In this document: positions 9,273-17,617 of the stretch, in pieces
Layout of the letters: each line of letters starts with the position of its first letter
Position numbering within the stretch: position 1 is the first letter of the stretch
Assembly: GCF_015062915.1 (NCBI RefSeq)
Contig: NZ_SUTJ01000011.1
Span: forward strand, 1 to 49,980
Source of the DNA: Methanobrevibacter thaueri
GTDB taxonomy: Archaea > Methanobacteriota > Methanobacteria > Methanobacteriales > Methanobacteriaceae
Reading direction: 5' to 3'
Length of the DNA: 49,980 nt
Position numbers and translations under genes: made by a program
The notes under the pieces: generated by a model
Told to the model about the DNA's origin: nothing
Database searches by the model: none
Seen by the model: only the letters and a program-made list of their open reading frames with translations

Positions 9273-9653
9273 TTAAATTAATGTTTTGAATTCTTTTTTC
9301 ATTAAAAGTTCATCTACGAACTGATAATCTAGTTTTTTAAACACGTCAATCAATATATCTTCTTTTGAGTCAAAACTGACCACGACGCTTTTGAATTCAT
9401 AGTCTATGGCTATCTTTTCAAGCTGCCTTATCAATTTATATGATATCTTTTCGCGATTGTCATAGGAGTTTAAAAACAGTGTGGTTATCTCTGCCGAATC
9501 GGCATCGTATACCTTGAAACTTGCACATCCCACAATCTTTCCGAAATTGTTTAAAAGAAGCACCACTTGAGGATCATCCACCTTGCATCCAAACGAAGAG
9601 CACATTTCAACAAATCTTTCATCCCGCTCATCTGTCACTATTATCTCCATCAT
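9273..9653 (-). CDS. GNAT-family N-acetyltransferase-like protein
   Basis: Small 126-aa protein with a likely GNAT fold: a central strand VVLLLNNFGKIVGCASFKVYD followed by SAEITTLFLNSYDNREKISYKLIRQLEKIA, where the acetyl-CoA loop would lie, and a closing strand around VVVSFDSKEDI. The acyl-CoA loop is not a textbook Q/RxxGxG/A, so activity is uncertain. Its first ATG overlaps the stop of the deaminase gene (ATGATGG), a translational-coupling arrangement. The second ATG at 9650 is spaced better from GAGGTGA and may be the real start. Acceptor unknown. Confidence 0.65.
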   Translation of the reverse strand: MMEIIVTDERDERFVEMCSSFGCKVDDPQVVLLLNNFGKIVGCASFKVYDADSAEITTLFLNSYDNREKISYKLIRQLEKIAIDYEFKSVVVSFDSKEDILIDVFKKLDYQFVDELLMKKEFKTLI

Positions 9654-10120
9654 TTCACCTCAGTTGTGTTTCCGACTTTTTTAAGTTCCTCATCCCATAT
9701 TTCGGAGTTGCTGCTTGTGAATCTTAAAAACAGGTCTCTGCATTTGACATCATTCAGCACCACAACTTCCACATCATTACATTTAAGTAGGTTTTCCGCA
9801 CCCATTAATGTTGTGTTCTCTCCTATTACAACACGCGGAATGTTGTAAAGTATCACGGCTCCGGAACACATTGGACATGGGGATAGCGTGGTGTATAATG
9901 TGCATTTGACATAATCCTCATAATTGAGACGCCCTGCGTTTTCAATGGCGTCCATTTCAGCATGAAGCACTACGGAGTCATTTTGAATCAGTCTGTTATG
10001 TCCTCTGGATATGACTTTCCCATCCTTGACTAGGACAGCACCGATCGGGATTCCTCCTTCAGCTAAGGATTTTTCTGCCTCCTTAATGGCTTCGTTCATG
10101 AAATAATTATCGTTATTCAT
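9650..10120 (-). CDS. Cytosine deaminase-like / CDA-fold nucleobase deaminase
   Basis: Zinc deaminase of 156 aa. The HAEMDA motif (about residues 53-58) supplies a zinc His and the proton-shuttle Glu, and SPCPMCSGA (about 80-88) supplies two zinc Cys. The surrounding text TLYTTLSPCPMCSGAVILYNIPRVVIGEN and the C-terminal EVVVLNDVKCRD...SEIWDEELKK resemble fungal cytosine deaminase more than TadA, so free cytosine (pyrimidine salvage) is the favoured substrate, by inference. It overlaps the downstream GNAT gene by 4 bases. No ribosome site is visible: the ATG directly follows a run of T that ends the upstream gene's hairpin. Confidence 0.85.
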   Translation of the reverse strand: MNNDNYFMNEAIKEAEKSLAEGGIPIGAVLVKDGKVISRGHNRLIQNDSVVLHAEMDAIENAGRLNYEDYVKCTLYTTLSPCPMCSGAVILYNIPRVVIGENTTLMGAENLLKCNDVEVVVLNDVKCRDLFLRFTSSNSEIWDEELKKVGNTTEVK

Positions 10121-10134
10121 AAAAAAAATAAGTT

Positions 10135-10158
10135 AATAGATGAATTTAATCATCTATT
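10135..10158 (-). terminator. Terminator of the coiled-coil gene, abutting the deaminase start
   Basis: On the minus strand arms AATAGATGA and TCATCTATT enclose a 6-base loop and contain the TAG (10154-10156). AACTTATTTTTTTT follows and the next three bases are the deaminase ATG. Confidence 0.7.
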
Positions 10159-11305
10159 TGAATCTGTTAAACAATCCTTTGCTGGATTCTTTTTCCAATG
10201 ATTGCTCAAGTTTGGCAACTTGTTTTCTTAAATCAGCAATAGTTTTTCCTGATTCATTGGAAAGTTTATCATAACTACTTTCCTTGACTTTGAGTTGTGT
10301 TTTAAGAGAGGAAATCTCTTCTTTGTATCCGTCAATCTCTTTTTTGTTTTGAGCATCAACTTCTTCCTTGTAATTTCCTAAATCAATTATTTCAGCTCTT
10401 AACTTGTCAACTTCGTCGGAAAGTGAAATGTTTTCTTTTCTAGCATCAGATAGTTTGTCTTTTAAATCGTTGATTTCACTGGTCAATTTTCCATTTTCTT
10501 TTTTGAGTGTATCAACATCAGTGCTTTTAAGCTTGTCTTTTAAATCTGAAATTTGAGATTCCAAATCTTGTTTGATTGAATCTAATTGAGATTCCAATTT
10601 ATCTGCTTTAACTTTGTGGACTGCACTTTCTGCACCGATTTTTCCAATAGTGTTACTTAAATCTGCATTAATATCCAATTGATCAAAGTATTTTCTGGAT
10701 GTTTTTTCAAGTGCTGAAGTTAATTCGTTTTTAATACCCTTAAGTTCAGCATTTTCCTTTTTGAGTTTTGGTATTACTTTATTGGTCAAGTAGTTTAGTT
10801 CGTTTGATTGGTTGGATAGTTTTTTATCCTTATCATCCAATTTCTTTTTCAAATCTGCTTTGTCAGAGGATTTTTTGGATTTTTTAGGTTTTTCCTTTTT
10901 AGGTTTGGAAACTTTTTTCTCTGGTTTTTCAACAGGAGCTTCAGCTTCTTCAACCACAGGTTCATCCACAGCCTCAACAACCTCTTCAACAGGTTCCTCA
11001 ACAGGAGCTTCAGCTTCTTCAACCACAGGTTCATCCACAGCCTCAACAACCTCTTCAACAGGTTCCTCAACAGGAGCTTCAGCTTCTTCAACCACAGGTT
11101 CATCCACAGCCTCAACAACCTCTTCAACAGGTTCCTCAACTGATTTAGTTTCGACAACCGGTTCAGGAACTTGTTCTTTAACAGGCTCTTCCACGACTGT
11201 TTCAACTACTTCTTCTGTATTACTTTTAGATTTTCTTTTGAGTTTATCTAAATCCAATTTTATCTTTCCACCATACATGGTGTTCATTGGTTTTTTATCA
11301 GACAT
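10154..11305 (-). CDS. Acidic repeat and coiled-coil protein of unknown function
   Basis: 383 aa, no recognised enzyme domain. Residues 1-30 are basic (MSDKKPMNTMYGGKIKLDLD...). Residues about 30-130 are Glu/Val/Pro rich and include three identical 23-residue units (EEPVEEVVEAVDEPVVEEAE + APV). A Lys-rich stretch (about 130-155) follows, then a long coiled coil (about 155-370) of Leu heptads, ending in GLFNRFK. There is no signal peptide or membrane span, so it is probably a cytoplasmic structural, partitioning or scaffold protein. ATG at 11305 is preferred over 11317 because GGTGAT precedes it. It is divergent from polC with 176 bp between. Confidence 0.8.
   Translation of the reverse strand: MSDKKPMNTMYGGKIKLDLDKLKRKSKSNTEEVVETVVEEPVKEQVPEPVVETKSVEEPVEEVVEAVDEPVVEEAEAPVEEPVEEVVEAVDEPVVEEAEAPVEEPVEEVVEAVDEPVVEEAEAPVEKPEKKVSKPKKEKPKKSKKSSDKADLKKKLDDKDKKLSNQSNELNYLTNKVIPKLKKENAELKGIKNELTSALEKTSRKYFDQLDINADLSNTIGKIGAESAVHKVKADKLESQLDSIKQDLESQISDLKDKLKSTDVDTLKKENGKLTSEINDLKDKLSDARKENISLSDEVDKLRAEIIDLGNYKEEVDAQNKKEIDGYKEEISSLKTQLKVKESSYDKLSNESGKTIADLRKQVAKLEQSLEKESSKGLFNRFK
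10931..11137 (-). repeat. Three perfect 69-bp tandem repeats inside the coiled-coil gene
   Basis: Units at 10931-10999, 11000-11068 and 11069-11137 are identical base for base. 69 is a multiple of three, so the copy number can change without a frameshift. Identity at DNA level, including third positions, suggests recent expansion. Confidence 0.95.
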
Positions 11306-11481
11306 TAAAATCACCATAATAGCAATATTAATATTTAAATTCGACTACTAGATACATTGTTTAAGTTTGAATTTTTGAATATTTAAGTATTTTTGAATGA
11401 AAATTGAGTCATCAAATATTATTAATATCATGAAAAACAATAGATTATATACTAATTAATTTTGTAACTTGTGGCGATATC

Positions 11482-14400
11482 ATGGATTATTTTGATAGAT
11501 TAGAAGCTGAAACCAATCACCTATACGATATAGCTAATGAAGCAAGGTCTAGAGGTTTAGATGTTGAAACAAAAACTGAAGTGCCTCTTGCAAAGGATTT
11601 AGCGGAAAGAGTAGAAGGGCTCGTGGGTCCTGAAGGTGTTGCAAAACGTATTAAAGAATTAGAAAAGGATATGGACAGGGAATCTGTCGCATTTGAAATT
11701 GCAGCAGAAATCGCTGACGGAACCTTCACATTAACAGGTGAGAAGGCCAACTGGGATGAGGAGCAAAGATGTGACCAGGGCCTTAGGACCGCTCTTGCGA
11801 TTTTGACTGAAGGAGTGGTTGCCGCTCCTTTGGAAGGTATTTCCGATGTTAAAATCAAGAAAAACTTTGACGGCACAAAATACATTGGAGTGTATTTTGC
11901 AGGACCTATCAGAAGTGCAGGAGGAACTGCAGCAGCTCTAGCAGTATTGCTGGGGGATAAGATCAGACAGGCAATCCATATCGATGAGTTCAAGCCTATC
12001 GATGATGAGATTGAAAGATATGTGGAAGAAGTTGAACTGTACGAGTCAGAAGTTACAAATTTACAATACTCACCAACACCAGAAGAAGTGAGATTTGCAG
12101 CCAATCATATTCCTGTAGAGGTTTCAGGAGAGCAAACCGACCAGGTAGAGGTATCCCACCGTGATTTGGAACGTGTTGAAACAAACAACATCCGTGGTGG
12201 AGCACTCCTTGCGATGGTTGAAGGGGTAATCCAGAAATCCAAAAAGATTAAAAAGATCGCTAACAAGTTAGGTCTTGACTGGGATTGGCTTGAGGAATAT
12301 TCAAAGCCTAAAAAAACCGATTCATCCGACGATGGAGGAGATTCCGATGTTGCACTTGAGGAACCTAAATATATCCAGGATATTATCGGTGGAAGGCCTA
12401 TTTTAGGATATCCTTCTGAAAAGGGAGGTTTCCGTTTAAGATACGGAAGGTCACGTAACACAGGCCTTGCTACCATGGGAGTTCACCCTGCAACAATGGC
12501 ATTGCTTGAGTTTTTGGCTGTTGGAACACAATTGAAAATCGAATATCCCGGCAAAGGTAACTGTGTGGTGCCGGTGGATTCAATTGAAGGGCCTACCGTC
12601 AAGCTTAAAAACGGTGATGTCGTCATAATCGACTCCGTGAAACAGGCAAATAAACTTAAAAAGGATGTTACTGAAATACTCTTCCTCGGAGACATGCTTG
12701 TTGCATTCGGTGAGTTTTTAAGAAACAACCAGCCTTTATACCCATCTGGATGGGTTGAGGAATGGTGGATTCAATTGTTGATGAGAAGTGACAAGTTTGA
12801 CAAGGACAACACTGATTTGGACTTGCATGCCCTTGAATACGATTACCTTCCAGCAATTGAAGCATTCAAATTATCAAAGGAATATGACATTCCGCTTCAC
12901 CCTAAATACACTTACTGTTACAATGACGTTACCATAAGTGACTTGAACGCATTATATGACTTGCTTGACGCTTCAAAATCAACCTATAAACAGGATGAGG
13001 GAATACAGCTTGAAATGTCCTATCCGAAAAGGGTTCTGGAAATCATTGGAGTGCCTCATATTGTCCGTGAAGGCAAAATCATCATTGACAAGGACCATGC
13101 CTATGCACTGCTGGTTACTTTGTCAAGTCGTTTGCCTGAAATGAAGACAACCATTGAAGCCGTTAATGAGGTTTCACCTGTAACGATCATAGACAAGGCA
13201 CCGGCCTACATTGGAACCCGTGTCGGAAGACCTGAAAAATCCAAGGAAAGACTGATGAGGCCTGCTCCTCATGGATTGATTCCTATCGGCAATTACGGCG
13301 GTTCCAGAAGACTGGTCGCTACAGCCGCTAAAAAGGGAAGCATCAAGGTGGAACTTTCCAGAAGAAGATGTACAAATCCTGAATGTGGAATCAGTTCCTT
13401 TGGCGCACTTTGTCCTAAATGCGGACACCCGACTGAAATGGGCAAGCCTTCAATGAAAAGCATTCCTCTCGCATCAATGCTTAAAAAAGCATCTGACAAT
13501 GTCAAGGTCAGAAGGGTCGATGAGGTTAAGGGCGTAGTCGGAATGATTTCCGAGTCAAAATTGCCTGAACCTATGGAAAAGGGAATACTCAGGGCAAAGC
13601 ATGAGGTATTCACATTCAAGGACGGTACAATCCGTCACGATTCAACCGATTTGCCGCTTACTCACTTTATACCAAAGGAGATTGGTGTTACTGTTGAGAA
13701 GCTTAAGGAAATGGGTTATGAGAAGGACTGTTACGGCAATCCTATTGAAAATGAGGACCAAATCATTGAGCTTAGGGTTCAAGACATTGTTATTTCAGAC
13801 AACTGTGGCGAGTACTTGCGCAGAACCGCACAGTTCATTGACGATGAGCTTACCAGATACTATGATATGGAGCCGTTTTACAATGTCAAGGAAAAAGAGG
13901 ACCTTATCGGCCATCTGGTTGCAGGTCTTGCTCCCCACACATCTGCAGGAGTTCTTGGAAGAATTGTCGGTTTCACCAAGGCTTTAGGATGTTATGCTCA
14001 CCCTTACTTCCATTCAGCTAAACGTAGAAACTGTGACAGTGACGAGGATGCGGTCATGCTGCTTTTGGATGCATTGATCAACTTCTCAAAGACCTATCTG
14101 CCTAATACAAGGGGAGGAAGTATGGATGCTCCTCTGGTTTTATCTTCAAGAATTGACCCTGAGGAGATAGATGACGAATCTCACAACCTGGACATATTTG
14201 AAAGGTTCCCTGTTGAGTTTTATGAAAAAACCTACAGTCCGCTGAAGCCTGCTGATGTTCTTGAGTACATTGACAATGTTGAAATGCACTTAGGCACTCC
14301 TGAGCAGTATGAGGGATTGATGTTTTCCCATCACACATCAAGCATTCATGCGGGACCTACAGTTTGTCTCTATAAGCGTTTGCCTTCCATGAGAGAAAAA

Positions 14401-14781
14401 GTTGAGGCCCAAATCACTCTTGCAGAAAGAATCCGGGCTGTTGACCAAAGGGGAGTTGTTGAAAAGGTATTGACCTCTCACTTCCTGCCGGACATCATGG
14501 GTAACTCCAGAGCGTTTTCCAAGCAGAAGGTACGGTGCACCAAGTGCGGTGCGAAGTACAGAAGAATGCCACTTACCGGAAAATGTTCCTGCGGAGGCAA
14601 CTTGATTTTATCCGTTTCCAAAGGATCCGTTGTCAAGTATCTTGAGATTTCAAGGGATTTGGTTAACAGATATCCTGTTTCCCACTACTTGGAGCAACGT
14701 CTTGAGATCCAGGAATTCGGTATCAACTCATTGTTTGAAAGTGACAAGTCCAAGCAAAGCTCACTGGATGTGTTCTTCTAG
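11482..14781 (+). CDS. polC: DNA polymerase D large (catalytic) subunit DP2
   Basis: Catalytic subunit of the archaeal replicative PolD; pairs with the DP1 exonuclease subunit, not in this window. The 1099-aa protein is of normal length without an intein. Landmarks: YIGVYFAGPIRSAGGTAAAL (about 133-152), the zinc motif CTNPECGISSFGALCPKCG (about 632-650), the catalytic double-psi-barrel loop RRNCDSDED with D852 and D854, and a second zinc cluster CTKCGAKYRRMPLTGKCSCGG near residue 1015. A weak GTGGCGAT site precedes the ATG. Monocistronic, divergent from the coiled-coil gene. Confidence 0.97.
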   Translation: MDYFDRLEAETNHLYDIANEARSRGLDVETKTEVPLAKDLAERVEGLVGPEGVAKRIKELEKDMDRESVAFEIAAEIADGTFTLTGEKANWDEEQRCDQGLRTALAILTEGVVAAPLEGISDVKIKKNFDGTKYIGVYFAGPIRSAGGTAAALAVLLGDKIRQAIHIDEFKPIDDEIERYVEEVELYESEVTNLQYSPTPEEVRFAANHIPVEVSGEQTDQVEVSHRDLERVETNNIRGGALLAMVEGVIQKSKKIKKIANKLGLDWDWLEEYSKPKKTDSSDDGGDSDVALEEPKYIQDIIGGRPILGYPSEKGGFRLRYGRSRNTGLATMGVHPATMALLEFLAVGTQLKIEYPGKGNCVVPVDSIEGPTVKLKNGDVVIIDSVKQANKLKKDVTEILFLGDMLVAFGEFLRNNQPLYPSGWVEEWWIQLLMRSDKFDKDNTDLDLHALEYDYLPAIEAFKLSKEYDIPLHPKYTYCYNDVTISDLNALYDLLDASKSTYKQDEGIQLEMSYPKRVLEIIGVPHIVREGKIIIDKDHAYALLVTLSSRLPEMKTTIEAVNEVSPVTIIDKAPAYIGTRVGRPEKSKERLMRPAPHGLIPIGNYGGSRRLVATAAKKGSIKVELSRRRCTNPECGISSFGALCPKCGHPTEMGKPSMKSIPLASMLKKASDNVKVRRVDEVKGVVGMISESKLPEPMEKGILRAKHEVFTFKDGTIRHDSTDLPLTHFIPKEIGVTVEKLKEMGYEKDCYGNPIENEDQIIELRVQDIVISDNCGEYLRRTAQFIDDELTRYYDMEPFYNVKEKEDLIGHLVAGLAPHTSAGVLGRIVGFTKALGCYAHPYFHSAKRRNCDSDEDAVMLLLDALINFSKTYLPNTRGGSMDAPLVLSSRIDPEEIDDESHNLDIFERFPVEFYEKTYSPLKPADVLEYIDNVEMHLGTPEQYEGLMFSHHTSSIHAGPTVCLYKRLPSMREKVEAQITLAERIRAVDQRGVVEKVLTSHFLPDIMGNSRAFSKQKVRCTKCGAKYRRMPLTGKCSCGGNLILSVSKGSVVKYLEISRDLVNRYPVSHYLEQRLEIQEFGINSLFESDKSKQSSLDVFF

Positions 14782-14785
14782 TACT

Positions 14786-14803
14786 GTCCAAATGCTCTCG
14801 GAC
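14786..14803 (+). terminator. Possible polC terminator
   Basis: Arms GTCC and GGAC around AAATGCTCTC, then TTTTCTTTTTT. The stem is only 4 bp, but the T tract is good. The loop sequence reappears after the regulator gene at 4834-4848. Confidence 0.45.
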
Positions 14804-14854
14804 TTTTCTTTTTTATGATTATTAATATAATATATTTCAGAGTATATCAATAAT

Positions 14855-14872
14855 GTTCGATTGAAGACGAAC
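14855..14872. promoter_or_regulatory. Palindromic operator 1 of nrdD
   Basis: GTTCG-N8-CGAAC. It ends two bases before the TATA box TTTATATA (14875-14882), where it would overlap the BRE, so a bound protein could block TBP/TFB. Same form as the site at 14910-14927. Confidence 0.7.
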
Positions 14873-14874
14873 AA

Positions 14875-14882
14875 TTTATATA
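14875..14882 (+). promoter_or_regulatory. TATA box of nrdD
   Basis: TTTATATA between two identical-type palindromes. The expected transcript start is near 14905, leaving a leader of about 125 bases before the nrdD ATG. Confidence 0.65.
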
Positions 14883-14909
14883 CCATGAAAATCTAAGTAT
14901 TAAGTAGAT

Positions 14910-14927
14910 GTTCGTATCAATACGAAC
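14910..14927. promoter_or_regulatory. Palindromic operator 2 of nrdD
   Basis: GTTCGTAT-CA-ATACGAAC, a perfect inverted repeat of 8-bp arms just after the expected transcript start. Its centre is 55 bp from that of the first site. The TTCG/CGAA half-sites recall the boxes reported for MsvR-type regulators, and an msvR-like gene lies at 41610-42380. Confidence 0.75.
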
Positions 14928-14964
14928 GATAATTATACAAGTGATTACAAATATCTATACAGTT

Positions 14965-14978
14965 GAGAGCGTGCTCTC
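14965..14978 (+). repeat. Inverted repeat in the nrdD leader
   Basis: GAGAGC-GT-GCTCTC in the predicted 5' leader of nrdD. The two-base centre suits a DNA palindrome better than an RNA hairpin, though a smaller stem could form in RNA. Confidence 0.5.
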
Positions 14979-15032
14979 TCTAAAACTTGGATAATAAAAT
15001 TTTTAATTAACAAGGAAAATGGTGTGAATTAA

Positions 15033-17351
15033 ATGGAAAAAATTTCAGAATTAGGAAATAATTTACAAGAATCCGTTAAAATAAATGTAGAAAAAAATAA
15101 CGGAATAAGAGAAAGATTCAGTTACGAAAAATTGATGAAATCATTAATTATGGTTGAAACCCCATTCTTTGAATCAGATAAAATTATCGCAACAGTAGTA
15201 TCCCAATTATACGATGGAATCAAAACCAAAGAAATCAAAAAAATCGTACACGAATGCTTAGAAGACATTGACCCGGAAATAGCTAACAAATACTTAGCAA
15301 GCACTCAATTAAAAGTACGTACCTCAAGAGATACTATTGAAGCATTTGACTTATCCAGAATCGCCAATACCTTAATTGAAGAAACTGGTGCAAGTCAAGA
15401 AACCGCTTTCGAAATCGCTACTGAAACCTGGAAAGAACTCAAAAAACTAAACGTTGAATACTTGACCGCTCCAATGATCAGGGAAATGGTCAACACAAAA
15501 TTAATCGAATACGGATTAGAAGATTTAAGAAGCCGTTACACCCGTTTAGGTATCCCTGTATACAACATTACCTCTTTAATTGAAAACGGTAACAGGGACA
15601 ACGCAAACATGATTCACAACCCAGAAAGTATTCACAAACATGTAGCAGACGAAGCATTAAAACAATACGCACTCTTAAAAATGTTACCTGGACACTTAGC
15701 AGACGCACACATGTCCGGTGATATTCACATTCACGATTTAGAATTCTTCGCAGGAAGACCATTAAACTGTCTCCAACACGATATAAGAACCTTCATCAAA
15801 TACGGATTAAAAGTTGATGGAACTGGAGACCACACTTCCATTGCAGGTGCACCAAACCACATGGAAACCTTAATGAACCATACCGGTGAAATCATGCTTG
15901 CAGCACAGCAAAACATGTCCGGTGGACAATCCATGTCCCTTTGGAACGTATTTGTTGCACCATTCGCAAGAGGAAGAAGCTATGAAGAAATCAAACAGGC
16001 TGTACAAATGCTCATATACAACCTCAACATGGCATATGCAGCACGTGGATCCCAAGTGCCTTTCACAAGTATGGCATTGGAATTCGGTGTCCCTGATTTC
16101 TTAAAAGAAGAAACCGCATACGGACCAAAAGGTCAAGTTGTCGGAACTTACGCTGACTTTGAAGATGAAACCAGATTAATTCAAAAAGCATTCACTGAAA
16201 CATTGCTTGAAGGAGACAATGAAGGTAAACCTCATTTATTCCCAAATACCATTTATACATTAAGGCCTGAAACAATGACCAGTGAATATGAAGACGATTT
16301 AAGATTAGTACATGAATTATCCGCAAAATACGGTTCATCTTATTTCGTGAACATGTTCCCTGAATACCGTGGAAAAATGGCAAACTACATGGGATGCAGA
16401 ACCTGTTTACAAGACACCTGGACTGGTGACTGGGACAAAGACTGTTTAAGAACCGGTAACCTCGCATACGTTACCTTAAACTTCCCAAGAATCGGATACC
16501 AATCCAAAGACGAAAACCAAGTATTCGAATACTTAGACGAATACATGGATCTTGCAGTGGAAACCTTAATGCTTAGAAGAGAACAAGCATTAAAATGTTT
16601 AAACGATTTCCACATTCTCCCATTCTTAAAACAAAAAGTTGGAGAAGAATCATACTACAGAATTGAAAATTCAACATTATCCTTTGGTTTCGTAGGACTT
16701 AACGAAATGTTATTATCCCTCTTCGGCGAAGGTATTGAAAACCCTGACGCAAACAAGTTCGGTGTAAAATGTCTCGAATATGTAAACCAAAGAGCTAAAA
16801 AATTACAAGAAGAAACAGGACTCAGATGGTCTGTTTTACAAACTCCTGCTGAATCTACTGCATACAGATTTGCAACTCTCGACAAAAAACAATTCGGAGA
16901 CCAAGCAATCGTACAAGGTGAAGGAAACGCAAACTACTACACAAACTCCTCACACGTACCAGTAGACACAGGATTATCATTAATTGAAAAAATCAAAATT
17001 GAAGAGCAATACCACAGTTTAACTCCTGGTGGACACATCTTCCATGCATTCATGGGAGAATCATACTCCGATCCAGATTCATTAATGAGTTTAACCCACA
17101 AAATTGCTCGTAAATCCGATATCGGATTCTGGGCTTACAGCTCAGCATTAAGTTTCTGTCTTAAATGTAAGACTTTAATGAAAGGACTAAACAATGTTTG
17201 TCCTACCTGTGGTGAAAGAGAAGATGTAGAATGGTATGACAGAATTACCGGTTACGTACAACAAGTTGGACGTGCAAAATCTGCATCTGGTGGTTGGAAC
17301 CCAGGTAAACGTCAAGAATTAATTGACAGAAGAAGATTCGAAGATAACTAA
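15033..17351 (+). CDS. nrdD: Anaerobic (class III) ribonucleoside-triphosphate reductase
   Basis: Glycyl-radical enzyme making dNTPs from NTPs under anoxia; needs the activase NrdG, which is not in the window. Of 772 aa, residues about 20-105 form an ATP-cone regulatory domain (KNNGIRERFSYEKLMKSL). The middle is the radical barrel (DIHIHDLEFFAGRPLNCLQHD). The C-terminus has a zinc site CLKC...CPTCGE (about 708-727) and the glycyl-radical loop RITGYVQ with G740. A GGTGTGA ribosome site precedes the ATG. The promoter carries two matched palindromes, and the gene ends in a strong hairpin. Oxygen destroys the radical enzyme, so redox control would make sense. Confidence 0.96.
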   Translation: MEKISELGNNLQESVKINVEKNNGIRERFSYEKLMKSLIMVETPFFESDKIIATVVSQLYDGIKTKEIKKIVHECLEDIDPEIANKYLASTQLKVRTSRDTIEAFDLSRIANTLIEETGASQETAFEIATETWKELKKLNVEYLTAPMIREMVNTKLIEYGLEDLRSRYTRLGIPVYNITSLIENGNRDNANMIHNPESIHKHVADEALKQYALLKMLPGHLADAHMSGDIHIHDLEFFAGRPLNCLQHDIRTFIKYGLKVDGTGDHTSIAGAPNHMETLMNHTGEIMLAAQQNMSGGQSMSLWNVFVAPFARGRSYEEIKQAVQMLIYNLNMAYAARGSQVPFTSMALEFGVPDFLKEETAYGPKGQVVGTYADFEDETRLIQKAFTETLLEGDNEGKPHLFPNTIYTLRPETMTSEYEDDLRLVHELSAKYGSSYFVNMFPEYRGKMANYMGCRTCLQDTWTGDWDKDCLRTGNLAYVTLNFPRIGYQSKDENQVFEYLDEYMDLAVETLMLRREQALKCLNDFHILPFLKQKVGEESYYRIENSTLSFGFVGLNEMLLSLFGEGIENPDANKFGVKCLEYVNQRAKKLQEETGLRWSVLQTPAESTAYRFATLDKKQFGDQAIVQGEGNANYYTNSSHVPVDTGLSLIEKIKIEEQYHSLTPGGHIFHAFMGESYSDPDSLMSLTHKIARKSDIGFWAYSSALSFCLKCKTLMKGLNNVCPTCGEREDVEWYDRITGYVQQVGRAKSASGGWNPGKRQELIDRRRFEDN

Positions 17352-17363
17352 ACAGTTATCTTC
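17340..17363 (+). terminator. nrdD terminator hairpin containing the stop codon
   Basis: Perfect 10-bp arms GAAGATAACT and AGTTATCTTC around AAAC. The TAA at 17349-17351 lies at the loop, and a T7 run follows after TTCACACCA. Confidence 0.8.
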
Positions 17364-17490
17364 TTCACACCATTTTTTTACACCAAACCATCAATTTCAC
17401 TTACACTATTTTTCATGTTTTGAAGCCAACATAACAATATCACACCCAAAAACTAAAAGTATATTAATGACATTAAACTAAAAATATAAT

Positions 17491-17582
17491 ATTATCATAT
17501 CACTGGATGATAATAGTTATTTTCACATTCTATGTTACTAGTATTTATGGGCTTTTTTAATACTAGGTCGCTGATAACATAG
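17491..17582. other. Two consecutive stem-loop-forming elements between nrdD and rpl21e
   Basis: First: ATTATCAT (17491-17498) and ATGATAAT (17507-17514), 8-base loop. Second: CTATGTTACTAGTATT (17530-17545) pairs with AATACTAG (17559-17566) and, past an 8-base bulge, TAACATAG (17575-17582), giving 16 bp in all. The loop includes six T. They lie upstream of the likely rpl21e TATA (GATTTATAC near 17582), so they are either DNA sites or part of an independent small RNA. No known RNA family is recognised. Confidence 0.5.
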
Positions 17583-17617
17583 ATTTATACCCAGACTACT
17601 AATTAAGAGGTTATAAA

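Noticed and set aside
10931..11137. Tandem repeats considered as a CRISPR array
   Set aside because: 69-bp units are contiguous with no spacers and lie in frame inside a protein gene.
10812..11351. Plus-strand Ser/Thr-rich frame with repeats, looking like a surface protein
   Set aside because: It is the reverse strand of the coiled-coil gene; the repeats are those of the real gene read backwards.
11517..12104. Long minus-strand frames opposite polC and similar frames opposite ffh, lysA and argD
   Set aside because: Codon-bias shadows of strongly supported genes; none has its own start signals or a recognisable product.
11482..14781. Intein in the PolD large subunit
   Set aside because: Length (1099 aa) and continuous motif order leave no room for one, although inteins are known in this protein elsewhere.
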